A stretch of DNA of 64,000 nt from Bedellia somnulentella (taxonomy: Eukaryota > Arthropoda > Insecta > Lepidoptera > Bedelliidae). Shown piece by piece: positions 1 through 10,706 of this stretch (its first letter is position 1; each line of letters opens with the position of its first letter). Under the pieces are notes generated by a model. That model ran no database searches. It saw nothing but the letters and a program-made list of their open reading frames with translations, and had not been told where the DNA came from. Both the position numbers and the translations under genes were made by a program. The stretch spans positions 11,656,001 to 11,720,000 of the forward strand of contig OY755187.1 of assembly GCA_963576735.1 (NCBI GenBank), read 5' to 3'.

Positions 1-92
1 CCAGCATACATCCACGTTCCCACACCAATCAGCCAACGAATAATATACAACTCAAACCTCAGAAACCTTCCATCTACACACCAACCTAACAA

Positions 93-3030
93 TGCACAGA
101 ATGCTTTTTTAGGTTACTAGTACAAAACGTTCAAAGTCTCAAAAACAAATCTGACTTACTAGAAACCTTGCTACAAGACCCAGAACATCAATTTAACGTA
201 TTATCGATGACAGAAACATGGATCACAGACCACCAGAAAGATGTCATCCACATTGCCGGATATGTTTTTGCGGCGGCTTTCTACCGACGTGAAAGGAGAG
301 GAGGAGGTGTCGCGATCCTAGTACAAAACAGAATCGAATACAGTGAACGAACTGATATTACAAATCTATCTATAGAGTATGTTATAGAATGTTGTGCAAT
401 CGAAATTAAGCCAAATATTTTACTCATCTCAGTGTATAGCCATATAAATATTTTCTTTTCTTTTTTTTCTTTTTTATAGAGCAGACCGAGAGATTGAAAC
501 ATTCTTTGAATTTATCAACAAATTAATAATAAAACAAAAAAACAAAACAAATAAACATATAATAATTACTGGAGATTTTAACATAAATATGCTCACTAAT
601 TCCAAAGACTATCAGAGGCTAAGTAATATAATGAAAGAAAATAACCTCCACCAGATTATTAAAGACACAACAAGGGAAACAGCCACAAGTTCAACGTGTA
701 TTGACTTACTTTTTACAAATAATAGATTTTTTAATATTTCTGTACAAGATCTAGGTATCTCAGATCACAAAAGTTTGATTTATAAAAGTCCTATCAACAA
801 AAATCTTCAAAATAAAGAAAAAAAATATTTTGTGGATAAAAGATGCTTCACTGATAAAAATATAAATTCATTTAAATTAGCATTACAAACTGTTGATTGG
901 AATAGTATAATCAATAAAAATAATAATATGAATATAAACTATAAATTATTCAGCCAAACTTTACAAGATCTATTAAATACTTATATCCCCATACAAAGAA
1001 TAAAAGTAAAAAATAAATTGTATAAAACATGGTTAACGAAAGGTATAAAACAATCCTGCAAAAATAAAAGGTTACTAAAACAATTACTCAACCAAACCAA
1101 AGAAAAAACATTAAGAAACTACTACTCATCCTATATCAAAGTATTAAAAAAATGTATAAAAAAATCCAAAAAAATTAACTATGTGAAACAAATGAAAAAA
1201 TCTTCAAATAAAGTCAAAACGATGTGGGGTATAATAAAACAAACAACTAATCCTAATAATAATAAGCTCAAAAACAAAAATATATCTCTCATAAATAAAA
1301 ATAAAATAGAATCTGATCCAGTAAAAGTAGCAAACATATTCAATGACTTTTTTGCATCGGTTGGTAATACTCCAACTGTGCCACCTCCTGACTCCGGTGG
1401 TTTCACTGACACTACTAGCAAGCCCTCTGGTCGCCACCCCATTGACCCTATTGCCCCCTTAGTTCATTCAATGTTCCTAGCGCCAGTCATAAAACAAGAA
1501 ATAAAAACTTTAATCCGGAACTTACCTAACAAAAATAGTACAGGAATAGATGACATACCCCCAAAGCTTTTAAAACACTGTGATAATGAATTATGTCACC
1601 CCTTAACTGAGTTAATAAACCAATCATTTAATGAATGTACGTTCCCAGACGAACTTAAGATTGCAAAAATTATCCCCATTCCCAAAAAAGGCGGTAAATT
1701 TAATGATCCCTCATATTATAGGCCAATAGCTGTCTTACCAACAACTTCAAAAATTTTTGAAAAAGCCATGACCAATCGTATTTATAATTTTCTAGAAAAA
1801 TTCGATCTTTTTGATTCAAACCAGTACGGTTTTCGAAAAAAACATTCAACCACTTTAGCAGTTTTAAAATTTTCGCAAGAGATTTTAGAATGCATTCGAG
1901 ACAAAAGCCACGCCGTTGGATTACTTTTGGACATGTCGAAAGCCTATGACAGAGTTTCGCACAAAATATTGCTTAAAAAACTTTTTGGACCAGGTATTCG
2001 CGGAGATGCTTATAAATGGATTAAATCCTACCTCACAGATAGGCAACAGTTTGTACAAATTAACTTTTTACATGAAGAAACTAAGGCGCAACAAATGATA
2101 ATATCAGAATACATTCAAACTAATCATTCAATACCCCAAGGCAGCGTGATAGGATGTTTGCTTTTTTTGGCATATATAAACGATCTACCCAAAGCTTCAA
2201 AACCTATGTGTGTTCTGTTTGCAGATGACATATCGCTCCTCTTCAAATGTCCCAAAAATCATGACATCGACAGCTACATACAAGAATCTTTTAAATGTCT
2301 ACAAAATTGGTTATATGAACATAAACTCCAAATAAATACTAAAAAGACCAAATTAATACAATTTAAACCACATCAAAAACTACCTCTAGATCTTTCCCAA
2401 ACTAAATCAAGTCTTAAAATAGAAAAAGTTTCTGAATTTAAACTACTAGGTATTACTATAGATACGAATTTAAACTGGAAATCCCACATAGCGAATATAA
2501 AAACAAAACTATCACAATTTATTTATGCTCTATGTATATTAAAAAGAAACACACAAAAAGATTGCGCGCTGGCCGCCTACTACGCCTATGCACACGCATG
2601 GCTTAGCTACGGCACTATACTATGGGGAAACAGTGTAGACGCTGTAGACCTATTTATACTGCAGAAAAAATGCCTTAGAATTATAGTCAATATAGATCAA
2701 ACTGATAGCTGTAAACCACATTTTAAACAAGAAAGCATCCTGACTGTCCCTTGCCTATACATTTTAGAAATTGCCACCTATGTATAAAAACACCCTACCC
2801 TCTATAAATACAACACAAGTGCCCGACGTAAAGATAAACTTGTTTTGCCAGAGCCAATATTGGAAATTTATAAAAAAAGCCCATACTACATGTCCATATT
2901 AATCTTTAATAAATTACCGATCGATATAAAAAACCAAGAAAATATAAAGCACTTTTGTACAAAATTAAAGAACTTTCTGATTAATAAATGTTATTACTCC
3001 ATAAACGAATTTTTAAATGATACATTTTAA
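93..3030 (+). pseudogene. LINE ORF2: endonuclease-reverse transcriptase, nearly intact
   Basis: Encodes the enzyme that nicks target DNA and copies the LINE RNA into the nick. The frame is open at the left (93-433) and covers the endonuclease start (QNVQSLKNK, then SMTETW). It resumes after a 46-bp T-rich insert with ITGDFNINM and GISDHKSL, both typical of APE-type endonucleases. The RT follows: YRPIAVLPTTSKIFEK, QYGFRKKHST, LLLDMSKAYDRVSH (motif A), IPQGSVIGCLLF (motif B) and FADDISLLF (catalytic motif C, near 2218-2244). The C-terminal part reads through to 3030 apart from one in-frame TAA at 2785-2787, where related sequence would have a tyrosine or similar codon. Apart from the insert and this single stop the protein is complete to its end, so the copy is fairly young. 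Confidence 0.85.
434..479 (+). other. 46-bp GT...AG pyrimidine-rich insert in LINE endonuclease
   Basis: Starts GTATAG, runs into a long T/C tract and ends TTATAG. The reading frame before it (phase of 168) and after it (phase of 589) differ by one. Removing exactly these 46 bp joins them into a stop-free endonuclease (...LISV / ADREIETFFEF...). It therefore looks like a tiny intron or a recent insertion; splicing is not shown. Confidence 0.5.
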
Positions 3031-3231
3031 GATTGTTCAAATTGAGATAAAAGGCTTATTACTGTTTTGTTTTTATTGTTAAGAAGTTTATTTTATTTAG
3101 ATATAAGTTTTAATGTTTATGCTACATCCTTTCAGGATGCATGTACTTCCCTGTATGAATATTACATCTTTCCACCTGTAATAAATGTGTACATGTATGC
3201 AAATAAATAAATTGAAATTGAAATTAAAAAT

Positions 3232-3395
3232 AAAGGTTTTTGGTGATGGGTCTCCAACCGCATCGCCCAAAAATCCAATAAAAAGCCCCAATACCCTTAG
3301 TCGCCTCTTACGATCACCCACGAGTAGAAATGGGGTAGTATTAGTAGTAAATGTTATTCTAAGCGAAAATACACAGCTTCCAAAGCGTTCTTAAC
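3232..3395 (-). mobile_element. RN repeat, truncated (RTE-L-derived non-autonomous element)
   Basis: Minus-strand match to the central and 5' parts of the RN family: the GGTGATGGGTCTCCAACCGC block, then GTCGCCTCTTACG, then ATGGGGTAGT and the terminal ACACAGCT. The 3' part with the (CATA)n tail is missing here, cut off by the LINE at 1-3231. Confidence 0.75.
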
Positions 3396-3480
3396 AATTA
3401 TGAAGTTAGGTGAATACTGTTGTTGATTGTCTGTTAAAGTATATTGTTCTGTTCTATTAAAGTAAATTGTGTTATATATT

Positions 3481-4029
3481 TTGTTTTATTAGGTTCTGCA
3501 AATTTACGAAATTTACTAATACACAACAAATATGCAAAATATCATCTGTATGGCAAAACAAGTTTTGAGGAAGTTTAATAAATATTTGATAAAGTCTCAG
3601 CCGTTGCATTATCGACATGAATCCTAACCCGAGCAATACTGTGAGTAGCATCTGTCCCATCTCTTGAAAATTCCCTTTTATCACTTAGAAAAGGTGGCAT
3701 AACAATTCCTTTTCCACTTTCATCTGAAATTTTCTTTATTTGTGGAAATCCTTTGTCAGCCAAAACAATGTCTCCATTTTCTAAATAATCCACTAATCCT
3801 GATTCAACTGTTATTTGAGCATAGCTTTTCCTTCCACCGGCCACTTTTGATATAAAGGAATGAAGCCTACTGGTGTAATACCTATCAGCACCTTTGCAGT
3901 AAATCCTTTCTTGTAGTGTGAATACCACCACACACGCTTATCAACTGTAGATGGTATTTTTACTTGAAACTCTGTACAATCAATAATGACTCTAGCGTTA
4001 CTGTAATTTGGATGAAAGCAGGCCGGCAT
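3481..4029 (-). pseudogene. DDE_Tnp_4-type (PIF/Harbinger or ISL2EU-like) transposase remnant
   Basis: Three overlapping minus-strand frames together give the C-terminal catalytic half of a DDE transposase. In order: RVIIDCTEF (first catalytic Asp), a WWYSHYKKGFTAKVLIG block, GGRKSYAQITVESGL, DIVLADKGFP (second Asp), MPPFL, then ARVRIHVDNA, where the family normally has HVERA with the catalytic Glu. The tail DDILHICCVLVNF is also typical. Frames change near 3850 and near 3577, and the Glu position reads Asp, so the enzyme is dead. No terminal inverted repeats were found around it. The superfamily is a motif-based judgement; ISL2EU versus Harbinger is not resolved. Confidence 0.75.
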
Positions 4030-4377
4030 TCATAAGAAAGTTTGCTTGATGAGCAGAAGTCTTTACAATAGTATTACATCCTTGGTGCTTGGTTTGTTTG
4101 CCAAACTTGATAATCTTCGAATTGCTTGATATTTCAGTTTTAACTTCAGAGTCACATATTTCTTTACCACTATGTGTATAAATATTGCAGATGAATGTTT
4201 TTGCTTCATTTCCGTTACGCGAAAATATATTAACTTGGCATTATTTGTCAATTTTAGTACTATGAATATTTTCCATCATTTCAATTACACTTGATTAGCC
4301 GCCGAATGTTCCTTTTTTTGCCACAGTGCGCGCTGTGATCGATTCGAGTTCCCCCACCCCCTACTTTGCACCTAGCG
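4030..4377. other. Unassigned stretch upstream of transposase remnant
   Basis: The minus strand has short open frames (4063-4251) that may be the decayed N-terminal part of the same transposase, but I recognise no motif. 4330-4377 is a short GC-richer piece ending where DupR homology begins. Confidence 0.3.
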
Positions 4378-4837
4378 AATAGGGCTCAATGCATCGAGTG
4401 TCGTTTAGTGATATTCTGCTTATATGAATGTGAATTGGTTACTCATGTGAAATGATTGCGATCTAATCTGTGGGTTTTGTGTACACCGTTGTACTAGCTG
4501 TGTTTCTTTATATATTTACGTATTTTAAGCCATTTCTGAACACTTGATAATGACTCAGTAGTTCCTATTAATCAGAAAAGGATAGGGTCTAGTTTTAGCT
4601 TAGAATAACTTTACCCTATCTGAGTTATTTAAAGCTGAAAGATAACCGTATATTACATTCTATATGCACAAAATAATGACTTACTTATTACATTACATTT
4701 AACATTTATTTCTTGTATTTACGTAGCATTAAAAAGGAATCGAGCTTTTTAAATTTTTAGTATCGGTAGTATCGCGATTAGACTGTGACCAATTCATAGC
4801 TACACACAATTTTTTGGTCGTTAATCCTAAACGTATG

Positions 4838-5237
4838 TGAACGATAGGAGGCTGTTGTGCACCTGCTGCTCGTTCACGGACTTTGAGATGCCTCGTGGTG
4901 GCGTCTCGAAGTTGATGATTTGTGATCGTAGAAAATAAAAACCAGACTTGTTTGACTAGGGTTTACTGCACTTTTACAATCTGTATTACAGTATTAAACT
5001 ATTATTTGTACAAAACTAAATGACGTCTTCTTGTCTTGCTGATACGTGGATGGTGTCGTTTTATTGGAGATGAGCACAGAAAAGGGGACGGAAAAGGTTC
5101 GGCCTTTTATAGTGTGGTTGGCATTTTTTGCATGATTATTAAAATATTCTCTTCTGCAGTGACGCGCCTCTGGATTTCTCATGTTTTGAGCCCGTTGATG
5201 CGAGTGATCCAAGTTGGGCATCCTACTCGCTTCAACA
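4838..5237. mobile_element. Solo LTR (400 bp) with 5-bp target duplication
   Basis: Begins TG (TGAACGATAGG) and ends CA (CGCTTCAACA), flanked on both sides by GTATG (4833-4837 and 5238-5242). The third copy of the host repeat, at about 50620, has the same flanks fused with a single GTATG, i.e. the empty site. TG...CA ends plus a 5-bp duplication mark an LTR retroelement long terminal repeat left after recombination. The internal region is absent, so the family (Gypsy, BEL or other) and the strand are unknown. Confidence 0.8.
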
Positions 5238-5370
5238 GTATGTTAAAAAAAGGCTAACAAACTTAGTCAACAACTTAAGAACATAAATTTGTCACTACCC
5301 AAAACATTATACAGGCATTGAATTCATAACTTACTCCCCATTTTTTATTACATAACACATACATAATTAA

Positions 5371-5613
5371 TTTACATACATACATATTTCCATATACACA
5401 CGGCCGTGAATCCCAAAAAGGGTTATCCAGAGCTTTAGAGCCAGAAACTCGATAGGGGATAAGATGGTGGAAATAAAGTATCGTTGATGATGGGTCTCCA
5501 ACAGTATCGCCCAAAAACCACTTAAAAAAAGTTCCATACCCTAGTCGCGTCTTACAACATCCGTGGTTAGAAAGGGAAAGGGTGACATTCTAAATAGTAT
5601 TGAAAATCCCCTT
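5371..5613 (-). mobile_element. RN repeat inside DupR copy A
   Basis: Minus-strand RN: (CATA)n-like tail near 5371-5385, then CGGCCGTGAATCCC, GATGGGTCTCCAAC and GTCGCGTCTTACAAC. The same insertion is present in DupR copy B, so it predates the A/B duplication. The 5' end is truncated or diverged. Confidence 0.75.
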
Positions 5614-6333
5614 GAGCTTGTGTTTTTAACTACATCCAATCAACAATGTACCTTAGAAACGTATCACTACATTCTAATAAGCTCTATTCAAACACAATGT
5701 CAAAGGGAAAATCATCGTGAAAACACCCTATATATTTAGCAAATTCATACCTCATTATCGTATTCCGAACCGCAGCGACAATCTGTTAATTGAACCGGCA
5801 CATATACAAGCGTGTGGCAGCCGAATAACTGAACAGGGACATATCAATAATTTGGGACAACTCGCTGACATCTGAGTATTAACACACACCTAATAGAGCT
5901 GTGTACGGATCATGTGATAATAATTGAAACCCTAGTTAACAGGCTGAAAAGCGCTGAAATCGTTTAGAATAGATCTGTGGCGCTTCTTAATTGTGTGTTA
6001 TAGACGTTTTAAAATAATGTAATAATAATAAAATAAAGGTAATTAGCTGTGTTAAGTCGGTTTAAAATAGCAGTAACTACATTTTTCCCGCGGGTTTTGT
6101 AAAAGACGACTTAGGGAATTGTTGGTTTTTAAGTGATTGTGTTAAAATACATTTATTCGTAAGCTTTATGAAACATGACAGTTTCTATAACCGTACATTT
6201 CTGAATTTACATCTGAATTTAAATCTAGTTTTGTCCCTTTAAGACATCGTTTTGCGTTTTTAAAGGCATTTGTTGGATAAAGTTGCTGGATATGTTGAAT
6301 TACTAATTATTTATAGCCTTGAGTTTATCTATA

Positions 6334-7298
6334 TCTATACTAATATTATAAAGAGGAAAGGTTTGATTTTTTGTTTGTTTGTTTGTTTGAATTGAATAGG
6401 CTCCAAAACTACTGGACGGATTTGAAAAATTCTTTCACTGTTTTGATGCTACACTATTCCCGAGTGACATAGGTTATATTTCATTTTCAAAACAATTAGG
6501 GATCCTTACGTAAACTTCAAAAATGTAACCCAAGGTGTTAAAGAAATACCAAAAAAAATCCTTTTATCGCGTGCGCTGCGAAAACTATTGACAATAGAAT
6601 AAAATTATGTACTACAATTTTATAGAACACATCATTATCTAAAAAAAATGCCCAGACAGCATGTCTCTAACTATTATAGTTATCTCACAACAAGCGTCAT
6701 TATATAAAATTATTTAAAAATTAAATTAAAATCCTGCTTTAGAAAAGGCTCTTTATTTGTACCTATCTAATCCTTATAAAAAAACGTATATATTGTTTCA
6801 GACTACTTCAATACCCTTATATTACTTTTTGAATTATTCGATTCGAACATTCCATTCGAAAGTTATCTCGAATTAAAAAAATAGATAAAACCCCGCTCGA
6901 TTAGCTATGCATAGTAAGTTGTTGCAGGCGTCACGAAGGGGTACGGGAGGCTGCTTATCAAAGAGTTAAAGCAAAATTTAATTGTAGCGACTATTATCAC
7001 TGGCCCAGCAGCCGGTCAATTAGCTCATATACCGAGGATACCGATGATCCCAACTGATCTGCCAATTCTATTTAAACGGCTACAATTTCCGGTTAAAACA
7101 TCTTTTGCTTTAACAATTAAGAAGTCCCAAGGCCAAACCTTCAAATTAGTAGGGATTGACCTGCGAAAGAATTGTTTTACTCACGGTCAACTGTACGTTG
7201 GCCTGTCGCGGGTGGGAGCTCCTGAACATAAATTTATTTTGCTGCCCCAAAATACAACAACGTCAAATATTGTTTACAGGGAAGCTCTAACTCTATAA
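6334..7298 (+). mobile_element. Helitron remnant: 5' terminus plus helicase end
   Basis: Starts A|TCTATACTAATATTATAAAG (TC at 6334-6335), the 5' end of a widespread lepidopteran Helitron group, followed by a (GTTT)n tract and the CTACTGGACGGATTTGAA block. Most of the RepHel gene is deleted; only its last 120 codons survive (6939-7298). The matching 3' end of this copy could not be identified. Confidence 0.7.
6939..7298 (+). pseudogene. Helitron PIF1-like helicase, C-terminal fragment
   Basis: The open frame runs from RLLIKELKQNLIVATIITG through IPRIPMIPTDLPILFKRLQFPVKTSFALTIKKSQGQT and HGQLYVGLSRVG to a stop at 7296-7298. These are the last motifs of the Helitron RepHel helicase: KSQGQT and YVGLSRV correspond to SF1 helicase motifs V and VI. 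In an intact Helitron this domain unwinds DNA during rolling-circle transposition. The Rep nuclease and the Walker motifs are absent, so the fragment cannot function. Confidence 0.85.
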
Positions 7299-7368
7299 AT
7301 TTAATGGCTTTTGATGTAATTATGAAAAATAAAAAAATATATTTAAATATAAATACAAAAAAATAAAA

Positions 7369-7617
7369 CATACATACATACATACACTCACGGCTATAAA
7401 TCCCTAGAAGGGGTAGTCAGAGCTAAGGAATCAGAAATTCCTCAGCCACTTTTGGAAGTTGTGTGGGGAAAAGATGGTGAAATAAAGGTTGTTGGTGATT
7501 AGTCACCAACCGCATCGCCCAAAAATCCCTCAAAAGCCCCAAAACCGTTAGTCGCCTCTTACGTACACCCACCGGAAGAAATGGGGTAGTGCTATTCTAA
7601 GTTGACACTACACAGCA
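7369..7617 (-). mobile_element. RN repeat, full length
   Basis: (CATA)n tail 7369-7386, then CACGGCTATAAATCCC, CAGCCACTTTTGGAAG, AACCGCATCGCCCAAAAATC, GTCGCCTCTTACGTACACCC and the terminal ACACTACACAGC. Complete relative to other copies. Confidence 0.85.
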
Positions 7618-7658
7618 AAAAAATATAACATAGCTTAAAACTTAAAAAAAATATATTA

Positions 7659-8946
7659 AAAAAAACAAAAACAAAAACTTAAAATTAAAAACTAAACAGA
7701 AAAAAGACAAATATTGTTACTTAAAACTATATTATTATTTTTTATTTAAAAAAGAACCGCCTTCAAAAATCCAACTGAAAAGTATAAAATAATTTTCATT
7801 TATTTTATTATGTACAACTCTATTCAACTTCTTCTTTTTGAAGTCGGTGCCAAACCAATTTTCATGACGAAGAAGAACGAATATTAGTGGCCCGCCCAAG
7901 TTGTGTGAGTTCTCCACCCCATCAGCGTATGTCATCCTTATAAACCTTCCTTTTTAATCAATTAATAAAAAAAATCGCATCAAAATTCATTTCGTAGTTT
8001 TACAGATTAAAGTATACATAAGGATGTCCCTATATCCCAGACAGGGAGAGGGAAAGCGACTTTGTTTTATACTATGTAGTAATTTAGATTCTCGATCGTC
8101 TTTTTACAAAGTGTTAGAAGTTTTGGTTGTGCCAACTCGGTGCATGCATGTCTCTGTCGAATTGTTAATTCCGTTAGTTTGAAATCTGATAATCTCGCTA
8201 TCTATCTAAAATTATAATTTACTAGTATTTACAGCTTTACGGTGACATGTATATTTTATAATTTCTCTGCGGAGTGCGACGCATGCACACCAGGCTAAGC
8301 GCCGCTCACTGTCCTCCACCTCCAGCCTATCCTATTAATATTATAAAGGCGAAAGTTTGTAAGTATGGATGTATGGATGTATGGATCTTTGTTACTCTTT
8401 CACGTAATAACTACTGAATGGATTTGAATGAAACTTTACCACAATATAGCTTATACATCGAAATAACACATAGGCTATAGCTTATACATCAGAATAACAC
8501 ATAGGCTACAATTTTTGAGGTTTTATTAAATTAATTATAAAAACGCCTTAAGCTTTGTCATAAGCAAATTTGACAGTACGAAGTCTGTCGGGTCAGCTAG
8601 TATAGTATAAAGTGACGTCGTTGCGAGCGGATGAAATTTCTTAATTTTTGAGAGCGATTGTGTTACTGTTACTGTTGTTGAGGCACTATCGATTCATTTA
8701 TTATTCGTATGGTTTTCTCTATGTAGCAACTTTCATTTTGGATTTGTCTGTTTGGCACCGACTTCAAAAAGAAGAAGTTGAATAGAGTTGTACATAATAA
8801 AATAAATGAAAATTATTTTATACTTTTCAGTTGGATTTTTGAAGGCGGTTCTTTTTTAAATAAAAAATAATAATATAGTTTTAAGTAACAATATTTGTCT
8901 TTTTTCTGTTTAGTTTTTAATTTTAAGTTTTTGTTTTTGTTTTTTT
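7659..8946. mobile_element. Foldback element 1 with 196-bp inverted arms
   Basis: 7659-7854 and 8751-8946 are near-perfect inverted copies. The inner arm ends are GGTGCCAAA (left) and TTTGGCACCG (right), followed by a CTTCAAAAAGAAGAAGTTG block. The spacer holds a small Helitron (8330-8600). I see no transposase gene. A minus-strand frame at 7735-7935 only reads the arm. Confidence 0.75.
8330..8600 (+). mobile_element. Non-autonomous Helitron, 271 bp
   Basis: Inserted exactly between A (8329) and T (8601). The 5' end is TCCTATTAATATTATAAAGG and the 3' end is ACGAAGTCTGTCGGGTCAG-CTAG. It contains short direct repeats (GGATGTAT, and the CTTATACATC...ACACATAGGCTA unit twice) and no gene. The 3' end is nearly the same as that at 10601-10632. 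Confidence 0.85.
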
Positions 8947-9121
8947 ATTTTATACTTTTTAGTGATAAGTTCTTAAATCACTCTGAGTTTTTTAGTGAAT
9001 TAGTGGTAGTTTTTTAGAGATAAGTTTTACTGTCCGTTTATTTTATAGTTAACAGGTAGTTATAATATTTGTTATTATGACTTTAGCTTACTTGTTACTA
9101 TTTTGTTTACCTGCGGGCCCA

Positions 9122-9437
9122 GGTAGAAAATCAAAGAATGCTTTAAGGAAAAGTCGCGTAAGGGAGAACGAAACACCCATCGAAAAAAAACAAAGACTTC
9201 AGCAGGGCAAGCAGCCGTATTTAAACTAGTTATCGCGTGGGATAAAGCAGCCATCTTTTACGCACTTACTTAGTATCGTAAACTGCCATCTCTTTCTAAC
9301 CGTTATCGTGTCGATAACTCGTGCTTGCCCTTCAGAATGAGAGAGATCGTCAGCGTGCTGCTCTTGCGGCCGAAACAGATGAGCAAAGAGAAGTTCACCT
9401 ATCACAAATGCGAAGAAACACTCTTATATATATGTAG
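9122..9437 (+). pseudogene. Helitron protein N-terminal remnant (two frames)
   Basis: 9122-9226 reads GRKSKNALRKSRVRENET and then KKQRLQQ, the basic opening of lepidopteran Helitron proteins. 9333-9437 reads QNERDRQRAALAAETDEQ then REVHLSQMRRNTL, the Arg/Glu-rich repeats that normally follow it. The two pieces are in different frames, separated by about 110 bp of unrelated sequence, and end in a TAG. No Rep motif follows. Identification rests on the charged repeat style, which is characteristic but low in complexity. Confidence 0.55.
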
Positions 9438-9727
9438 CGTTGAGTCGTGTAAAATCCCTTGATGAGATATAGATTCAAAGAAATTACTTAACCATCCCCA
9501 TGACGAAAGAGCTTTGATTGAAATGACCAGAATGAGAAACATGATGTTGCAATATATATTTTTTTCTTCAATATAATTAAGAGTAATTTGTTTTTGTACG
9601 AGTATAATTTTTTGTTTAATAATTTTGTAACTCTGTTTATTACTAATAAAAAAACTTTATTAACATATATTGATAAATCTCTGTCTAGTATTGATAACTT
9701 TACATACACACTTATATTTCAAACTAG

Positions 9728-10405
9728 GAAACCTCCTTTTTTTCGAGTCGGTTAAAGAACTTTAACCTTCTCCTGAATTTAATAACATTAACTGATAACT
9801 CTTTATACTAATACGATAATCGCGGACCAACAGACATACATACAGGTCAAACACAGAACCTCCTTCTTTTAGAGTCGGTTAAATCACTTAACCCATCTTC
9901 TAAATATAACGAATACTTTTCTGAAAACCGCATCCAAATAGCTTAAGCCAAACGTGAGATAATCGCGGACCAACAGACATACATACAGGTCAAACACAGA
10001 ACCTTCTTTCTTTTTTTGGTCGGTTAAGGCACTAAAACCTTCTCCTAAATGTAACGAATACATTTCCGAAAACCGCATCCAAATAGCTTAAGCCAAACGT
10101 GAGATAATCGCGGACCAACAGACATACATACAGGTCAAACACAGAACCTCCTTTCTTTTTTTGGTCGGTTAAGGCACTAAAACCTTCTCCTAAATGTAAC
10201 GAATACTTTTCCGAAAACCGCATCCAAATAGCTTAAGCCATACGTGAGATAATCGCGGACCAACAGACATACATACAGGTCAAACACAGAACTTCATTTC
10301 TTTTTTTGGTCGGTTAAGGCACTAAAACCTTCTCCTAAATGTAACGAATACTATTCTGAAAACCGCATCCAAATAGCTTAAGCCAAACTCGAGATAATCG
10401 CGGAC
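9728..10405. repeat. Minisatellite, ~145-bp unit, about 4.5 copies
   Basis: Unit anchors (GGTCAAACACAGAAC) fall at 9845, 9988, 10133 and 10278, giving periods of 143, 145 and 145. A diverged partial unit precedes them from 9728. Each unit has a CCTCCTTTCTTTTTTTGGTC block, AACCGCATCCAAATAGC and AATCGCGGACCAACAGAC. It is probably part of a Helitron's 3' region, since a Helitron end follows at 10632. Confidence 0.85.
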
Positions 10406-10410
10406 AATTA

Positions 10411-10461
10411 TACATACATACATACATACATACATACATACATACATACATACATACATAC
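10411..10461. repeat. (TACA)n microsatellite
   Basis: About 12-13 uninterrupted TACA units, grown from the ACATACATAC motif present in each minisatellite unit. Confidence 0.9.
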
Positions 10462-10600
10462 AAACAATCGAACTGAGAACCTCCTTTTTTGAAGTCGGTT
10501 AATGAAGTCGGTTAAAAAAACACCTTTTTTCTCATCGCATTACATATACCCTAAACGGGACAGTTAAATATTTCATTTTGACGACGTGAAAGTCTACACT

Positions 10601-10632
10601 TTTGACAGTACGAAGTCTGTCTGGTCAGCTAG
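10601..10632 (+). mobile_element. Helitron 3' terminus
   Basis: TTTGACAGTACGAAGTCTGT, one mismatch, then GGTCAG-CTAG, followed by T. It matches the 3' end of the small Helitron at 8330-8600 and closes the element that holds the minisatellite and the N-terminal protein remnant. The 5' end of this copy is not recognised. Confidence 0.7.
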
Positions 10633-10706
10633 TCAAATATAAATAGCACAATTCCCTTTAAATAGTTCATAGGTTTTATTTAACACACATACATATACTC
10701 ACGGCC

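Larger units (their letters stand above)
1..3231 (+). mobile_element. CR1/Jockey-group LINE, 5' end outside window
   Basis: Non-LTR retrotransposon with endonuclease, reverse transcriptase and 3' UTR in the usual order. The 3' UTR (3031-3204) ends in a short repeated TTGAAA tail (about 3205-3231), as in CR1/Daphne-like elements. Directly after the tail lies the minus-strand RN repeat with its own tail end missing, so this LINE probably landed inside an RN copy whose other part is off the left edge. The clade is inferred from RT style and tail; CR1, Daphne and Jockey cannot be separated by eye. Confidence 0.85.
4378..6333. repeat. DupR copy A: unclassified ~2-kb repeat
   Basis: From AATAGGGCTCAATGCATCG to the GCCTTGAGTTTAT block, this stretch is almost identical to 12400-14505 and more distantly matches parts of 49060-52570. 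It carries a solo LTR (4838-5237), a minus-strand RN copy (5371-5613) and a diverged RN-like 5' piece (6046-6128). I see no conserved coding frame; short frames at 4994-5257 lie wholly inside the LTR. It ends where the Helitron at 6334 starts. Confidence 0.75.

Noticed and set aside
4994..5257. Conserved 73-75-codon frames on both strands, repeated at 13015-13284
   Set aside because: Both lie inside the solo LTR. Conservation reflects recent duplication, not coding.
9884..10223. Two overlapping minus frames with repeated peptides ([17 protein letters not shown])
   Set aside because: They are translations of the 145-bp minisatellite; frame openness follows from repetition.
9728..10405. CRISPR-like array
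   Set aside because: The repeats are 145 bp and directly adjoining with no unique spacers, in a eukaryotic genome; it is a minisatellite.
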